Source: Providencia alcalifaciens
GTDB taxonomy: Bacteria > Pseudomonadota > Gammaproteobacteria > Enterobacterales > Enterobacteriaceae
Direction of reading: 5' to 3'
Assembly: GCF_915403165.1 (NCBI RefSeq)
Contig: NZ_OU659204.1
Coordinates: 1,054,001 to 1,118,000, forward strand
Length of the DNA: 64,000 nt
Made by a program: the position numbers and the translations under genes. The notes below the pieces were generated by a model. The model worked only from the letters and a program-made list of their open reading frames with translations. It was not told where the DNA came from and searched no databases. Below, one piece after another: positions 54,721 through 64,000 of the stretch (positions are counted from its first letter, which is position 1; each line of letters begins with the position of its first letter).

Positions 54721-57528
54721 ATGCAGAACGGCGTAATGAAGGACTGGCTGGATTCAAGCTTTCTGGCAGGCGCGAACCAGTCTTATATAGAACAGCTCTA
54801 TGAAGATTATCTGACTGACCCTAATTCCGTAGATGTCGAATGGAGAGAAATCTTCCAGCAACTACCTGGAGCGGGTAATAGCGGTGAGCAATTACATTCG
54901 CAAGCACGAGACTACTTCCGTCGCTTAGCAAAAGATTCTACCCGTTACCACACCTCTGTTAGCGATCCAACGATCGACGCAAAACAAGTTAAAGTTTTGC
55001 AGCTTATCAATGCCTTCCGCTTCCGCGGACATCAAAATGCAAATCTCGACCCGTTAGGACTTTGGAAGCGCGAAGCCGTTCCAGATCTGGACCCTACATT
55101 CCATAACCTAACCAAAGAAGATTTCGACGAAACTTTCAACGTGGGTTCATTTGCAATTGGCAAAGAAACCATGAAACTCAGCGAGCTATATGACCACCTG
55201 AAGCGCATCTATTGCGGTTCCATTGGTGCGGAATATATGCACATTACTAACACAGAAGAAAAACGTTGGATCCAACAGCGTTTAGAGTCTGTGAATGTTG
55301 CGCAGCAATTTTCTAAAGAAGAAAAACGTCGCTTCTTAGCTGAATTAACGGCAGCGGAAGGTCTTGAGCGTTACCTTGGTGCAAAATTCCCAGGTGCAAA
55401 ACGTTTCTCTTTAGAAGGTGGTGATGCACTGATCCCAATGCTGAAGGATCTTATCCATCATGCAGGCAAGCAAGACACCCGTGAAGTGGTACTTGGTATG
55501 GCGCACCGTGGCCGCCTAAACGTCCTGATCAACATTCTGGGTAAAAAACCGGCTGAATTATTTGATGAATTTGCTGGTAAGCACAAAGACCATTCAAGCG
55601 CAGGTGACGTTAAATATCACCAAGGTTTCTCTTCTGATTTCGAAACTGCGGGTTCCCGTGTTCACTTAGCACTGGCATTTAACCCATCGCATTTAGAAAT
55701 CGTGAGCCCTGTAGTTATCGGTTCTGTACGTGCTCGCCGTGACCGTCTGGACGAAGGTCGCAGCAACATGGTTCTGCCAATCACCATTCACGGTGACTCT
55801 GCAGTAACCGGTCAAGGTGTTGTACAAGAAACCCTGAACATGTCTCAGGCTCGTGGTTACGAAGTTGGCGGTACTATGCGTATCGTTATCAACAACCAAG
55901 TTGGTTTTACAACCTCCAACCCGAAAGACACACGTTCAACAGAATACTGTACTGATATCGTGAAAATGGTGCAGGCACCTATTTTCCACGTTAATGCTGA
56001 TGACCCTGAAGCGGTCTCATTTGTGACTCGCTTGGCCTTAGATTTCCGTAACACCTTTAAGCGCGATGTGATGATCGACTTAGTATGTTACCGCCGTCAT
56101 GGTCATAACGAAGCTGATGAGCCAAGTGCAACTCAGCCAATCATGTACCAAAAAATTAAACAGCACCCAACCCCACGTAAAATCTACGCAGATCGTTTAA
56201 TCGAAGCTGGCGTGGTTTCTGCGAATGAAGTCACTGAAATGGTTAACCTGTATCGTGACGCGTTAGACCGTGGTGATTGTGTTGTTGAAGAATATCGTGA
56301 AATGGGTCTGCATTCTTACACATGGGAACCGTACTTAAACCATGAGTGGAATGAGCAATATAAATCTGGTTACGATATTAAACGTTTAACAGAATTAGCG
56401 ACTAAGCTGAGCACGATCCCTGAAGGTATCGTTGCACAATCTCGTGTTGAGAAAATTTATGCTGACCGCGCTGAAATGGCGAAAGGCGAAAAATTACTCG
56501 ACTGGGGTGCTGCAGAAACTCTGGCTTACGGTACGTTAGTTGATGAAGGCGTTCCAATCCGTTTATCCGGTGAAGATGCGGGTCGTGGTACCTTCTTCCA
56601 CCGTCACGCAGTTGTTCACAACCAAACCAATGGTTCTGTGTACGTGCCTCTGCAAAATGTCCATAGCGGCCAAGGCGTATTCAACGTTTGGGACTCTGTT
56701 CTGACTGAAAACGCAGTATTGGCATTTGAATATGGCTATGCAACAACTGAACCGCGCGCGCTGACTATCTGGGAAGCTCAGTTCGGTGACTTTGCTAACT
56801 GTGCGCAAGTTGTTATCGACCAATTCATTAGCTCTGGTGAGCAAAAATGGGGTCGTATGTGTGGTCTGGTCATGTTACTGCCTCATGGTTATGAAGGTCA
56901 GGGCCCAGAGCACTCATCTGCACGTTTAGAGCGTTACCTGCAACTGTGTGCGGATCAAAACATGCAAGTGTGTGTGCCATCAACACCTGCTCAGGTTTAC
57001 CACATGTTACGCCGTCAAGCACTGCGCGATATGCGTCGTCCTCTGATTGTTATGTCACCTAAGTCACTGTTACGTCATCCATTAGCCGTTTCTAGCATGG
57101 ATGAGCTGGCGAATGGTTCATTCCAACCAGTTATCGGTGAAATTGACGAAATTAATCCGAAAGATGTGAAACGCGTCGTTATGTGTTCCGGTAAAGTTTA
57201 TTACGATTTATTAGAACAACGTCGTAAGAAAGAGCAAAAAGATGTGGCTATCGTGCGTATTGAACAGCTGTATCCGTTCCCACGCGAAGATATCCAAAAA
57301 GTATTCGCTCAGTACGCTCATGTGAAAGATTTCGTTTGGTGCCAAGAAGAGCCACTGAACCAAGGTGCTTGGTATTGCAGCCAGCACAATTTCCATGAAG
57401 CTATCCCAGCAGGCGCAACTTTACGCTATGCGGGTCGAGCAGCTTCTTCTTCTCCAGCAGTTGGTTATACCTCCGTTCACCAGGAACAACAAGCGGCCCT
57501 GGTTAATGACGCTTTGAACATTGCATAA
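54721..57528 (+). CDS. sucA: 2-oxoglutarate dehydrogenase E1 component SucA
   Basis: The 935-residue thiamine-diphosphate enzyme decarboxylates 2-oxoglutarate and hands the succinyl group to SucB. Conserved segments: LGMAHRGRLNVLINILGK, IHGDSAVTGQGVVQE, YRRHGHNEADEPSATQP and the C-terminal LLPHGYEGQGPEHSSARLER. It begins MQNGVMKDWLDSSFLAGANQ like E. coli (933 residues). The ribosome binding site AAGGGA is close to the start. Confidence 0.98.
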   Translation: MQNGVMKDWLDSSFLAGANQSYIEQLYEDYLTDPNSVDVEWREIFQQLPGAGNSGEQLHSQARDYFRRLAKDSTRYHTSVSDPTIDAKQVKVLQLINAFRFRGHQNANLDPLGLWKREAVPDLDPTFHNLTKEDFDETFNVGSFAIGKETMKLSELYDHLKRIYCGSIGAEYMHITNTEEKRWIQQRLESVNVAQQFSKEEKRRFLAELTAAEGLERYLGAKFPGAKRFSLEGGDALIPMLKDLIHHAGKQDTREVVLGMAHRGRLNVLINILGKKPAELFDEFAGKHKDHSSAGDVKYHQGFSSDFETAGSRVHLALAFNPSHLEIVSPVVIGSVRARRDRLDEGRSNMVLPITIHGDSAVTGQGVVQETLNMSQARGYEVGGTMRIVINNQVGFTTSNPKDTRSTEYCTDIVKMVQAPIFHVNADDPEAVSFVTRLALDFRNTFKRDVMIDLVCYRRHGHNEADEPSATQPIMYQKIKQHPTPRKIYADRLIEAGVVSANEVTEMVNLYRDALDRGDCVVEEYREMGLHSYTWEPYLNHEWNEQYKSGYDIKRLTELATKLSTIPEGIVAQSRVEKIYADRAEMAKGEKLLDWGAAETLAYGTLVDEGVPIRLSGEDAGRGTFFHRHAVVHNQTNGSVYVPLQNVHSGQGVFNVWDSVLTENAVLAFEYGYATTEPRALTIWEAQFGDFANCAQVVIDQFISSGEQKWGRMCGLVMLLPHGYEGQGPEHSSARLERYLQLCADQNMQVCVPSTPAQVYHMLRRQALRDMRRPLIVMSPKSLLRHPLAVSSMDELANGSFQPVIGEIDEINPKDVKRVVMCSGKVYYDLLEQRRKKEQKDVAIVRIEQLYPFPREDIQKVFAQYAHVKDFVWCQEEPLNQGAWYCSQHNFHEAIPAGATLRYAGRAASSSPAVGYTSVHQEQQAALVNDALNIA

Positions 57529-57542
57529 TTAAAGGATAGAAA

Positions 57543-58751
57543 ATGAGTAGCGTAGAAATTCTTGTTCCCGATCTTCCTGAATCCGTCGCTGACGCAGCGG
57601 TTGCCACATGGCATAAAAAACCAGGTGACAGTGTTCAGCGTGACGAAGTTCTGGTTGAGATCGAAACAGACAAAGTTGTTCTTGAAGTTCCAGCAAGTGA
57701 AGCTGGTGTTCTGGAAGCCATTATTGAAGAAGAAGGTGCAACTGTTTTATCTAAACAGTTACTGGGTCGCATTCGTTTAGGCGATAGCACAGGTATCCCT
57801 GCTGAAGTTAAAGAAGCAGCACCGGCACCAGCAGCACGCCAAACTGCGAGCTTAGAAGAGGAAAGCAACGATGCACTGAGCCCAGCGATTCGTCGTCTGG
57901 TCGCTGAGCACAACCTGAACCCTGCTGATATCAAAGGGACTGGTGTTGGTGGTCGTCTGACTCGTGAAGATGTTGAAAAACATTTAGCAGCTAAACCAGC
58001 TGCGACACCAGCGGCTCAAGCACCAGCTGCAGCTCAAGCACCATTAGCTCACCGTAGTGAAAAACGTGTTCCGATGACTCGCCTGCGTAAACGTATTGCA
58101 GAGCGTCTGTTGGAAGCTAAAAACAGCACTGCGATGTTAACAACCTTCAACGAAATCAACATGCAGCCTATCAAAGACCTGCGTGCACAGTACGGTGAAG
58201 CTTTCGAAAAACGTCACGGTGTACGTTTAGGCTTTATGTCTTTCTACATTAAGGCGGCGGTTGAAGCACTGAAACGCTATCCAGAAGTGAACGCTTCTAT
58301 TGATGGCTCTGACGTGGTTTACCATAACTATTTTGACATCAGTATTGCGGTATCAACACCGCGTGGTCTGGTAACCCCAGTTCTGCGTGATGTGGATGCA
58401 ATGAGCATGGCTGATATCGAGAAAAATATTAAAGAGCTGGCTGTCAAAGGTCGCGACGGTAAATTAACTGTTGAAGATTTAAGTGGCGGTAACTTCACTA
58501 TCACTAACGGTGGTGTGTTCGGTTCTCTGATGTCTACTCCAATCATTAACCCACCACAAAGCGCAATCTTAGGCATGCATGCCATCAAAGACCGCCCAAT
58601 GGCTGTTAATGGTAAGGTAGAAATTCTTCCAATGATGTATTTAGCGCTGTCTTATGACCACCGTTTAATCGATGGTCGTGAATCAGTTGGCTTCTTAGTG
58701 GCTATCAAAGATATGTTGGAAGATCCAACTCGTTTACTGCTAGACGTATAG
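57543..58751 (+). CDS. sucB: Dihydrolipoyl succinyltransferase SucB (E2)
   Basis: The 402-residue E2 core has a lipoyl domain (1-77; lipoylated Lys44 in [10 protein letters not shown]) and an Ala/Pro-rich linker. The E1/E3-binding domain (about 108-145; [22 protein letters not shown]) comes next, and the catalytic domain carries [11 protein letters not shown] near its C-terminus. It follows sucA by 14 bases. Confidence 0.98.
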   Translation: MSSVEILVPDLPESVADAAVATWHKKPGDSVQRDEVLVEIETDKVVLEVPASEAGVLEAIIEEEGATVLSKQLLGRIRLGDSTGIPAEVKEAAPAPAARQTASLEEESNDALSPAIRRLVAEHNLNPADIKGTGVGGRLTREDVEKHLAAKPAATPAAQAPAAAQAPLAHRSEKRVPMTRLRKRIAERLLEAKNSTAMLTTFNEINMQPIKDLRAQYGEAFEKRHGVRLGFMSFYIKAAVEALKRYPEVNASIDGSDVVYHNYFDISIAVSTPRGLVTPVLRDVDAMSMADIEKNIKELAVKGRDGKLTVEDLSGGNFTITNGGVFGSLMSTPIINPPQSAILGMHAIKDRPMAVNGKVEILPMMYLALSYDHRLIDGRESVGFLVAIKDMLEDPTRLLLDV

Positions 58752-58799
58752 AAACATAACAGGGCAGGGGGACAACCTGTCCGGTCTGAGGTAACCGAT

Positions 58800-58819
58800 G
58801 CAGCCAGTTCGCTGGCTGC
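58800..58819 (+). promoter_or_regulatory. sucB-sucC intercistronic UUCG hairpin
   Basis: GCAGCCAG-TTCG-CTGGCTGC is an 8-bp perfect stem capped by an ultra-stable UUCG tetraloop. A smaller hairpin, GGACA-ACC-TGTCC, lies just before it (58770-58782). No T tract follows, so it is more likely an mRNA stability or processing element than a terminator. Confidence 0.7.
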
Positions 58820-58883
58820 TAAATCTGTAACAATTGCAAGGGGCGATAAACGCTCCTCCAGACTCAATTATGGATAGAACATC

Positions 58884-60050
58884 ATGAATTTACACGAGTA
58901 TCAGGCAAAACAGCTTTTTACACGCTATGGTTTACCAGCGCCAACTGGTTATGCCTGTTCATCAGTAGAAGAAGCAGTAGCTGCGGCGAAAAAAATCGGT
59001 AATGGTCCATGGGTTATCAAATGCCAAGTTCACGCTGGTGGACGTGGTAAAGCTGGTGGCGTAAAAGTTACAAAAGATATCAATGATATCCGTGAATTTG
59101 CTGAAAAATGGTTAGGTAAGAATCTGGTTACTTACCAAACTGATGCAAATGGTCAGCCGGTTAACCAAATTTTGGTTGAAAGCGCGACTGACATCGCTAA
59201 AGAACTGTATTTAGGTGCAGTCGTTGACCGTGGTACACGTCGTGTTGTGTTCATGGCATCAACTGAAGGCGGCGTTGAAATTGAAAAAGTTGCTGAAGAA
59301 ACACCAGAACTGATCCACAAAGCCGCTATCGATCCACTGACTGGCCCAATGCCATACCAAGGCCGTGAGCTGGCATTCAAATTAGGCTTAACTGGCAAAC
59401 AAGTTAGCCAGTTCGCTAAAATCTTCATGGGTTTAGCAACTATGTTCTTAGAGCGCGATTTAGCGCTGATCGAAGTTAACCCATTAGTTATCAATACTGA
59501 AGGTGATTTAGTTTGCTTAGACGGTAAATTAGGCGTTGATAGTAACGCTCTGTATCGCCAAGCTGAAATGCGTGAAATGCATGACCCATCTCAAGAAGAT
59601 GCGCGTGAAGCTCAAGCGGCTAAGTGGGAGCTTAACTACGTTGCTTTGGATGGTAACATCGGCTGTATGGTTAACGGTGCGGGCCTTGCAATGGGTACCA
59701 TGGATATCGTTAAACTGCACGGCGGTGCGCCAGCTAACTTCCTTGATGTTGGTGGCGGTGCAACCAAAGAGCGCGTAACTGAAGCGTTTAAAATCATCCT
59801 TTCGGATAAGAGCGTTAAAGCGGTATTCGTAAACATTTTTGGTGGTATCGTTCGCTGTGACCTGATTGCAGACGGCATCATTGGTGCAGTAGAAGAAGTT
59901 GGCGTGAATGTACCAGTAGTTGTACGTTTAGAAGGTAACAATGCAGAGTTAGGTGCGAAAAAACTGGCAGACAGCGGCTTGAATATTATCGCTGCAAATA
60001 GCCTGACAGATGCAGCTAAGAAAGCAGTAGCAGCGGCGGAGGCTAAATAA
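58884..60050 (+). CDS. sucC: Succinyl-CoA synthetase beta subunit SucC
   Basis: The 388-residue ATP-grasp subunit makes ATP/GTP from succinyl-CoA with SucD. Motifs: [39 protein letters not shown] and [13 protein letters not shown]. It overlaps sucD by one base (TAATG). Confidence 0.98.
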   Translation: MNLHEYQAKQLFTRYGLPAPTGYACSSVEEAVAAAKKIGNGPWVIKCQVHAGGRGKAGGVKVTKDINDIREFAEKWLGKNLVTYQTDANGQPVNQILVESATDIAKELYLGAVVDRGTRRVVFMASTEGGVEIEKVAEETPELIHKAAIDPLTGPMPYQGRELAFKLGLTGKQVSQFAKIFMGLATMFLERDLALIEVNPLVINTEGDLVCLDGKLGVDSNALYRQAEMREMHDPSQEDAREAQAAKWELNYVALDGNIGCMVNGAGLAMGTMDIVKLHGGAPANFLDVGGGATKERVTEAFKIILSDKSVKAVFVNIFGGIVRCDLIADGIIGAVEEVGVNVPVVVRLEGNNAELGAKKLADSGLNIIAANSLTDAAKKAVAAAEAK

Positions 60051-60922
60051 TGTCTATTTTAATCGATAAAAACACCAAAGTAATTTGCCAAGGATTTACT
60101 GGCGGTCAAGGTACTTTCCACTCCGAACAAGCTATTGCTTACGGTACAAAAATGGTTGGCGGTGTAACGCCAGGTAAAGGTGGTACTACCCACCTAGGTT
60201 TACCGGTATTTAACACTGTGCGTGAAGCGGTAGAAGCAACGGGTGCAACAGCATCTGTTATCTACGTGCCAGCACCATTTTGTAAGGATTCTATCCTTGA
60301 AGCGATTGATGCAGGTATCAAACTGATCATCACTATCACAGAAGGTATCCCAACACTGGATATGCTGACTGTTAAAGTGAAATTAGACGAAGCTGGCGTT
60401 CGTATGATTGGCCCTAACTGCCCAGGTGTTATCACTCCGGGTGAGTGCAAAATCGGCATCCAACCTGGCCACATTCATTTGCCAGGTAAAGTTGGTATCG
60501 TTTCACGTTCAGGTACACTGACTTATGAAGCGGTAAAACAAACAACGGATGCAGGTTTAGGTCAATCCACTTGCGTTGGTATCGGTGGTGACCCAATTCC
60601 TGGTTCAAACTTTATCGATATCCTGAAATTATTCCAAGAAGACCCACAAACTGAAGCGATCGTGATGATCGGTGAAATCGGTGGTAACGCGGAAGAAGAA
60701 GCGGCAGCATATATCAAAGAGCACGTCACTAAGCCTGTTGTTGGCTATATCGCGGGTGTAACTGCACCTAAAGGTAAGCGTATGGGACATGCTGGTGCAA
60801 TTATCGCTGGTGGTAAAGGTACTGCTGACGAGAAATTTGCTGCTTTAGAAGCGGCTGGCGTGAAAACTGTACGTAGCTTGGCTGATATCGGCGATGCTGT
60901 GAAGTCTATGCTAAACAAATAA
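60050..60922 (+). CDS. sucD: Succinyl-CoA synthetase alpha subunit SucD
   Basis: The 290-residue subunit binds CoA ([15 protein letters not shown], near 17) and carries the phosphohistidine in [20 protein letters not shown] (about 242-261). It completes the sdhCDAB-sucABCD unit. Confidence 0.98.
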   Translation: MSILIDKNTKVICQGFTGGQGTFHSEQAIAYGTKMVGGVTPGKGGTTHLGLPVFNTVREAVEATGATASVIYVPAPFCKDSILEAIDAGIKLIITITEGIPTLDMLTVKVKLDEAGVRMIGPNCPGVITPGECKIGIQPGHIHLPGKVGIVSRSGTLTYEAVKQTTDAGLGQSTCVGIGGDPIPGSNFIDILKLFQEDPQTEAIVMIGEIGGNAEEEAAAYIKEHVTKPVVGYIAGVTAPKGKRMGHAGAIIAGGKGTADEKFAALEAAGVKTVRSLADIGDAVKSMLNK

Positions 60923-60964
60923 GCGCAATATGAGCTTATAGCTCGTATAACGTAAGAGACGAAG

Positions 60965-60995
60965 CCCGTGCTTTCTAGGAAGCGCGGGTTTTTTT
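60965..60995 (+). terminator. Terminator of the sdh-suc operon
   Basis: CCCGTGCTT pairs with AAGCGCGGG (one G-T pair) and is followed by seven or more T. A second small hairpin (GAGC-TTATA-GCTC) lies just before it at 60932-60944. Confidence 0.9.
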
Positions 60996-61433
60996 ATGGC
61001 TAATGATTGTGCTTATTTCATGAAATTCCTACTAAAAGCTTAAAAGGTAGGATTTTTAATGAGCCAACCAAAATAAATCAGCATAAATAGTAAGTTTTGG
61101 GTAAGTTTATTATTGAATGTGAAATAGCACAAAATGGGAAAGAGTCTAATTTGATATTAGATCAATTTTTTTATTTTTAGATTATTTTGATTAACTGAAT
61201 ATAGGGCTTTTTCTACGATAATTATCTTTATTAATAAATAAAGTAATAATTTAGAAATGGGCTGCTATTATAAATAAACATTCTTTTTTAGATTGAGAAA
61301 AACAAAAGTTATCATTTTGTTTTAATCTTATTAAAAAAGTAAAAAAACCTATATCAATTAAAATAACAGATAGTTAACAACTGACTAACTATTATTTGAA
61401 TCGGGTCGAGAACAATTAACAAGTGAGAAAAAA

Positions 61434-61447
61434 TTGACATAAATCAA
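61434..61447 (+). promoter_or_regulatory. FNR-like box upstream of cydA
   Basis: TTGAC-ATAA-ATCAA matches the FNR consensus TTGAT-N4-ATCAA in nine of ten defined positions. It lies about 300 bp upstream of cydA. Confidence 0.6.
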
Positions 61448-61631
61448 TTTATTACCACTAGCTTTATTTACCCAGATTGCTTAAATTGGTGCTCGATCAA
61501 ATACTCATTTTTCTATTAAAGGGTATAATTATTGATATAACTTCAGAATTCAAATCTGAATCACGTAAAAGAAGTTTATTGTATGTGAAGATAGGCGTAC
61601 TATTATTATGGTAGGTTTTTTCTTTTACTTT

Positions 61632-61650
61632 TGTTAATTATTTGTTGTTT
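61632..61650 (+). promoter_or_regulatory. ArcA-like direct repeat upstream of cydA
   Basis: GTTAATTA followed 11 bp later by GTTG fits the direct-repeat architecture of ArcA boxes. It lies about 100 bp upstream of cydA, which ArcA activates in E. coli under low oxygen. The second repeat is imperfect. Confidence 0.4.
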
Positions 61651-61749
61651 TGAGGCATTTTTTGCTGGTAGTTAAGAGGCTTTCCCGTTTAACACTGGAA
61701 GCTGGGTTGCCGCAAGTCGGTGTCTTCCTGCTAGGAGCAAGGAGTCAAG

Positions 61750-63318
61750 ATGTTTGATATTGTCGAACTGTCACGATTACAGTTTGCCTTAACTGCGATG
61801 TATCACTTCCTGTTCGTTCCATTAACGCTCGGTATGGCGTTTTTGCTTGCGATTATGGAGACGGTATATGTGCTGTCTGGTAAACAAATTTATAAAGATA
61901 TGACTAAGTTCTGGGGCAAGTTGTTTGGTATTAACTTCGCTCTGGGTGTTGCGACTGGTCTGACTATGGAGTTCCAATTCGGGACTAACTGGTCATACTA
62001 CGCCCACTATGTTGGAGATATCTTCGGTGCGCCTCTGGCAATCGAAGGTTTGATGGCATTCTTCTTAGAATCTACCTTTGTTGGTTTATTCTTCTTTGGT
62101 TGGGATCGTTTAAGCAAAACTCAGCACCTTGCGGTGACTTGGTTAGTTGCTTTAGGTTCTAACTTCTCTGCGCTGTGGATTCTGGTTGCGAACGGTTGGA
62201 TGCAAAACCCTATCGCTGCAGACTTCAACTACGAAACAATGCGTATGGAAATGGTTAGCTTCTCTGAGCTAGTCCTGAACCCGGTTGCGCAAGTTAAATT
62301 CGTTCACACAGTTGCTGCAGGTTATTGTACTGGTGCCATGTTCATTCTGGGTATCAGCTCTTACTATATGCTTAAAGGTCGTGACTTGGCATTCGCTAAG
62401 CGCTCTTTTGCAATTGCTGCAAGCTTTGGTATGGCTGCTGTTCTCTCTGTTATCGTTCTTGGTGATGAATCAGGTTACGAAATGGGCGACGTGCAGAAAA
62501 CGAAGCTGGCCGCTGTTGAAGCAGAGTGGGAAACCCATGCGCCTCCAGCTGCATTTAACCTAATCGCATTCCCAAGTAATGAGAAACAAGAGAATACTTT
62601 CTCTATCTCAATTCCATGGGCGATGGGTATTATTGCAACGCGTTCTATCGACACGCCAGTATTAGGTCTGAAAGATCTGATGAAGCAACACGAAGTCCGT
62701 ATCCGTAACGGTATGGTTTCTTATGGTCAATTACAACAGCTGTTAGCTGGTGATAAGAGTCCAGAACTGCGTGCAGCATTCGAAGCAAGTAAAAAAGACC
62801 TAGGTTATGGCCTTCTGTTAAAACAATACACACCAAACGTTGTTGATGCGACAGAAGAACAAATTCAGAAAGCGGTTAAAGACAGTATTCCTAATGTTGC
62901 ACCACTGTTCTGGGCATTCCGTATCATGGTTGCAGTTGGCTTCGCGTTACTGTTAATCATCGGTTGGGCATTCCTGTCAGTTGTTCGTAACCGTATTGGT
63001 AAGAGCAAACTGCTGCTTCGTCTGGCTCTGTTTGGTATTCCATTACCATGGATTGCTATTGAATCAGGCTGGTTCGTGGCTGAGTATGGTCGTCAACCGT
63101 GGGCAATTGGTGAGGTGTTACCGGTTTCGGTCGCACACTCTAATTTAACCCCACAAGACCTGATCTTCTCTATGGCTCTGATCTGTGGTCTGTATACACT
63201 GTTCTTGATTGCCGAAATGTTCTTAATGTTCAAATTCGCTCGCAAAGGGCCTAGCAGCCTGAAAACCGGTCGTTACCATTTTGAACAAAAAAATAGTTCA
63301 GCACACGACGTTCAGTAA
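61750..63318 (+). CDS. cydA: Cytochrome bd-I ubiquinol oxidase subunit CydA
   Basis: The 522-residue membrane oxidase subunit binds haems b558, b595 and d. It has the ligand His19 ([11 protein letters not shown]), [23 protein letters not shown] and the quinol-binding Q-loop (about 250-380). The conserved E. coli-type [12 protein letters not shown] lies near 445. It gives high-affinity oxygen use at low oxygen. cydB follows after 14 bases. Confidence 0.98.
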   Translation: MFDIVELSRLQFALTAMYHFLFVPLTLGMAFLLAIMETVYVLSGKQIYKDMTKFWGKLFGINFALGVATGLTMEFQFGTNWSYYAHYVGDIFGAPLAIEGLMAFFLESTFVGLFFFGWDRLSKTQHLAVTWLVALGSNFSALWILVANGWMQNPIAADFNYETMRMEMVSFSELVLNPVAQVKFVHTVAAGYCTGAMFILGISSYYMLKGRDLAFAKRSFAIAASFGMAAVLSVIVLGDESGYEMGDVQKTKLAAVEAEWETHAPPAAFNLIAFPSNEKQENTFSISIPWAMGIIATRSIDTPVLGLKDLMKQHEVRIRNGMVSYGQLQQLLAGDKSPELRAAFEASKKDLGYGLLLKQYTPNVVDATEEQIQKAVKDSIPNVAPLFWAFRIMVAVGFALLLIIGWAFLSVVRNRIGKSKLLLRLALFGIPLPWIAIESGWFVAEYGRQPWAIGEVLPVSVAHSNLTPQDLIFSMALICGLYTLFLIAEMFLMFKFARKGPSSLKTGRYHFEQKNSSAHDVQ

Positions 63319-63332
63319 ACAGGAGTCCACTT

Positions 63333-64000
63333 ATGTTTGATTATGAAGTTCTTCGATTTGTGTGGTGGATCCTTATCGGCGTACTGCTGATTGGATTTGC
63401 CGTCACGGATGGCTTTGACATGGGCGTAGGCTTCTTATTACCTATCTTAGGTAAAACAGATACTGAACGCCGCGTTATGATTAATGCTGTTGCACCGCAC
63501 TGGGATGGTAACCAAGTTTGGTTAATCACAGCGGGTGGTGCAATGTTCGCTGCATGGCCTCAGGTTTATGCTGCTTCATTCTCTGGCTTCTATGTTGCTA
63601 TGATTTTGGTATTAGCTGCATTGTTCTTCCGTCCGGTTGGTTTCGACTACCGTTCTAAACTGGAGAACCCAAAATGGCGTAGCATGTGGGACTGGGGTCT
63701 GTTCATCGGTGGTTTCGTTCCTCCGTTAGTTATTGGTGTTGCGTTTGGTAACCTGTTACTGGGTGTTCCACTGCAAATCGATAACCAGCAGTATCTGACT
63801 TATACAGGTAACCTGTTTGGTCTGCTGAACCCATACGGTCTGTTAGCTGGTGTTGTCGGTTTAATGATGATTGTTACCCAAGGTGCAACTTATCTGCAAA
63901 TGCGTACAACTGGCGAACTGCACTTACGTACCCGTAAAGCAACTTATATCTGTGCGTTTATCACTCTAGCTGCTTTTGCTGGTGCTGGCGTATGGTTAGT
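63333..64000 (+). CDS. cydB: Cytochrome bd-I ubiquinol oxidase subunit CydB (truncated by window end)
   Basis: About 222 codons are present, reading MFDYEVLRFVWWILIGVLLI and then GFAVTDGFDMGVGFLLP and NAVAPHWDGNQVWLITAGGAMFA, as in E. coli CydB. The gene starts behind AGGAGTCC and runs off the window. It pairs with CydA. Confidence 0.97.
   Translation, partial: MFDYEVLRFVWWILIGVLLIGFAVTDGFDMGVGFLLPILGKTDTERRVMINAVAPHWDGNQVWLITAGGAMFAAWPQVYAASFSGFYVAMILVLAALFFRPVGFDYRSKLENPKWRSMWDWGLFIGGFVPPLVIGVAFGNLLLGVPLQIDNQQYLTYTGNLFGLLNPYGLLAGVVGLMMIVTQGATYLQMRTTGELHLRTRKATYICAFITLAAFAGAGVWL

Larger units (their letters stand above)
60996..61749. other. Long AT-rich regulatory region upstream of cydA
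   Basis: About 750 bp without a gene. It contains an FNR-like box (61434-61447), an ArcA-like direct repeat (61632-61650) and long A/T runs. A long regulated upstream region before cydA is also seen in E. coli, where ArcA and FNR act there. The ribosome binding site AGGAGCAAGGAG lies directly before cydA. Confidence 0.55.

Noticed and set aside
61151..61165. TTGAT-ATTAG-ATCAA palindrome upstream of cydA
   Set aside because: It looks like an FNR box but the spacer is five bases instead of four, and the AT-rich context makes such palindromes likely by chance.
1..64000. CRISPR arrays, IS elements, phage genes
   Set aside because: No regularly spaced short repeats with unique spacers, no transposase or integrase, and no phage structural genes were found; the only long tandem repeats are inside the adhesin.

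Overview
The window is chromosomal DNA from a low-to-moderate GC gammaproteobacterium of the order Enterobacterales. It is most likely a Providencia species or a close Morganellaceae relative. The genus call is inference, based on how nearly the proteins match Escherichia coli K-12 ones as I remember them, on the overall AT-rich codon use, and on the gene order. The order follows the E. coli glt - lnt/ybeYZ/miaB/ubiF - tRNA - nag - glnS - kdp/ybfA - ybgI - gltA - sdh - suc - cyd backbone, with blocks of non-backbone genes between these landmarks. About 95% of the window is assignable. No phage, IS element, CRISPR array or rRNA gene was seen.

Layout. (1) 1-1775, minus: glutamate/aspartate ABC importer gltI-gltJ-gltK (gltK cut by the window edge). 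(2) 2297-6069, plus: a copper/redox operon, scsA-like-scsB-scsC-scsD, for periplasmic thiol chemistry. (3) 6102-11376: a very AT-rich gap, a small secreted protein of unknown function, and a 1320-residue inverse autotransporter (invasin/intimin family). The adhesin carries nearly identical 360-bp repeats and a C-terminal domain that looks jacalin-like. (4) 11500-14347: an NrtR-type Nudix regulator divergent from a two-gene operon (a soluble SPFH protein and a divergent NAD-kinase-like protein). At least three GTC-N5-GAC palindromes lie in between. This is my best candidate for a little-described system. (5) 14412-19971, minus: miaB-ybeZ-ybeY-corC-lnt, with ubiF divergent.

(6) 21572-24107: an HxlR regulator divergent from an NfsB-type nitroreductase, then dctA. 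(7) 24487-25098, minus: six tRNA genes (Met-Leu-Gln-Gln-Met-Gln in transcription order) behind a strong promoter with a GC-rich discriminator. (8) 25352-31059: nagB-nagA-nagC divergent from nagE, with two NagC-like operators about nine helical turns apart and a CRP-like site between them. (9) 31375-33090: an orphan with a GNAT-like C-terminal half and a TauE/SafE permease. (10) 33232-34905 glnS, then a secreted DUF5329 protein. (11) 35603-43492, minus: complete kdpFABCDE, including the 29-residue kdpF, with a KdpE box upstream, and ybfA divergent.

(12) 44431-49106: an exported C69 dipeptidase, ybgI, an MFS exporter and its divergent AraC regulator. (13) 49156-64000: gltA divergent from sdhCDAB-sucABCD (a nearly complete TCA half-cycle), then cydA-cydB (cut by the window end).

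The genes fit a facultative anaerobe. It takes up glutamate/aspartate and C4-dicarboxylates, uses amino sugars, and regulates the TCA cycle and a high-affinity oxidase by CRP/ArcA/FNR-like sites. Accessory modules for surface adhesion, metal/thiol stress and NAD-linked control sit between the conserved blocks. All assignments come from reading the sequence and from memory of the families; no database search was run.
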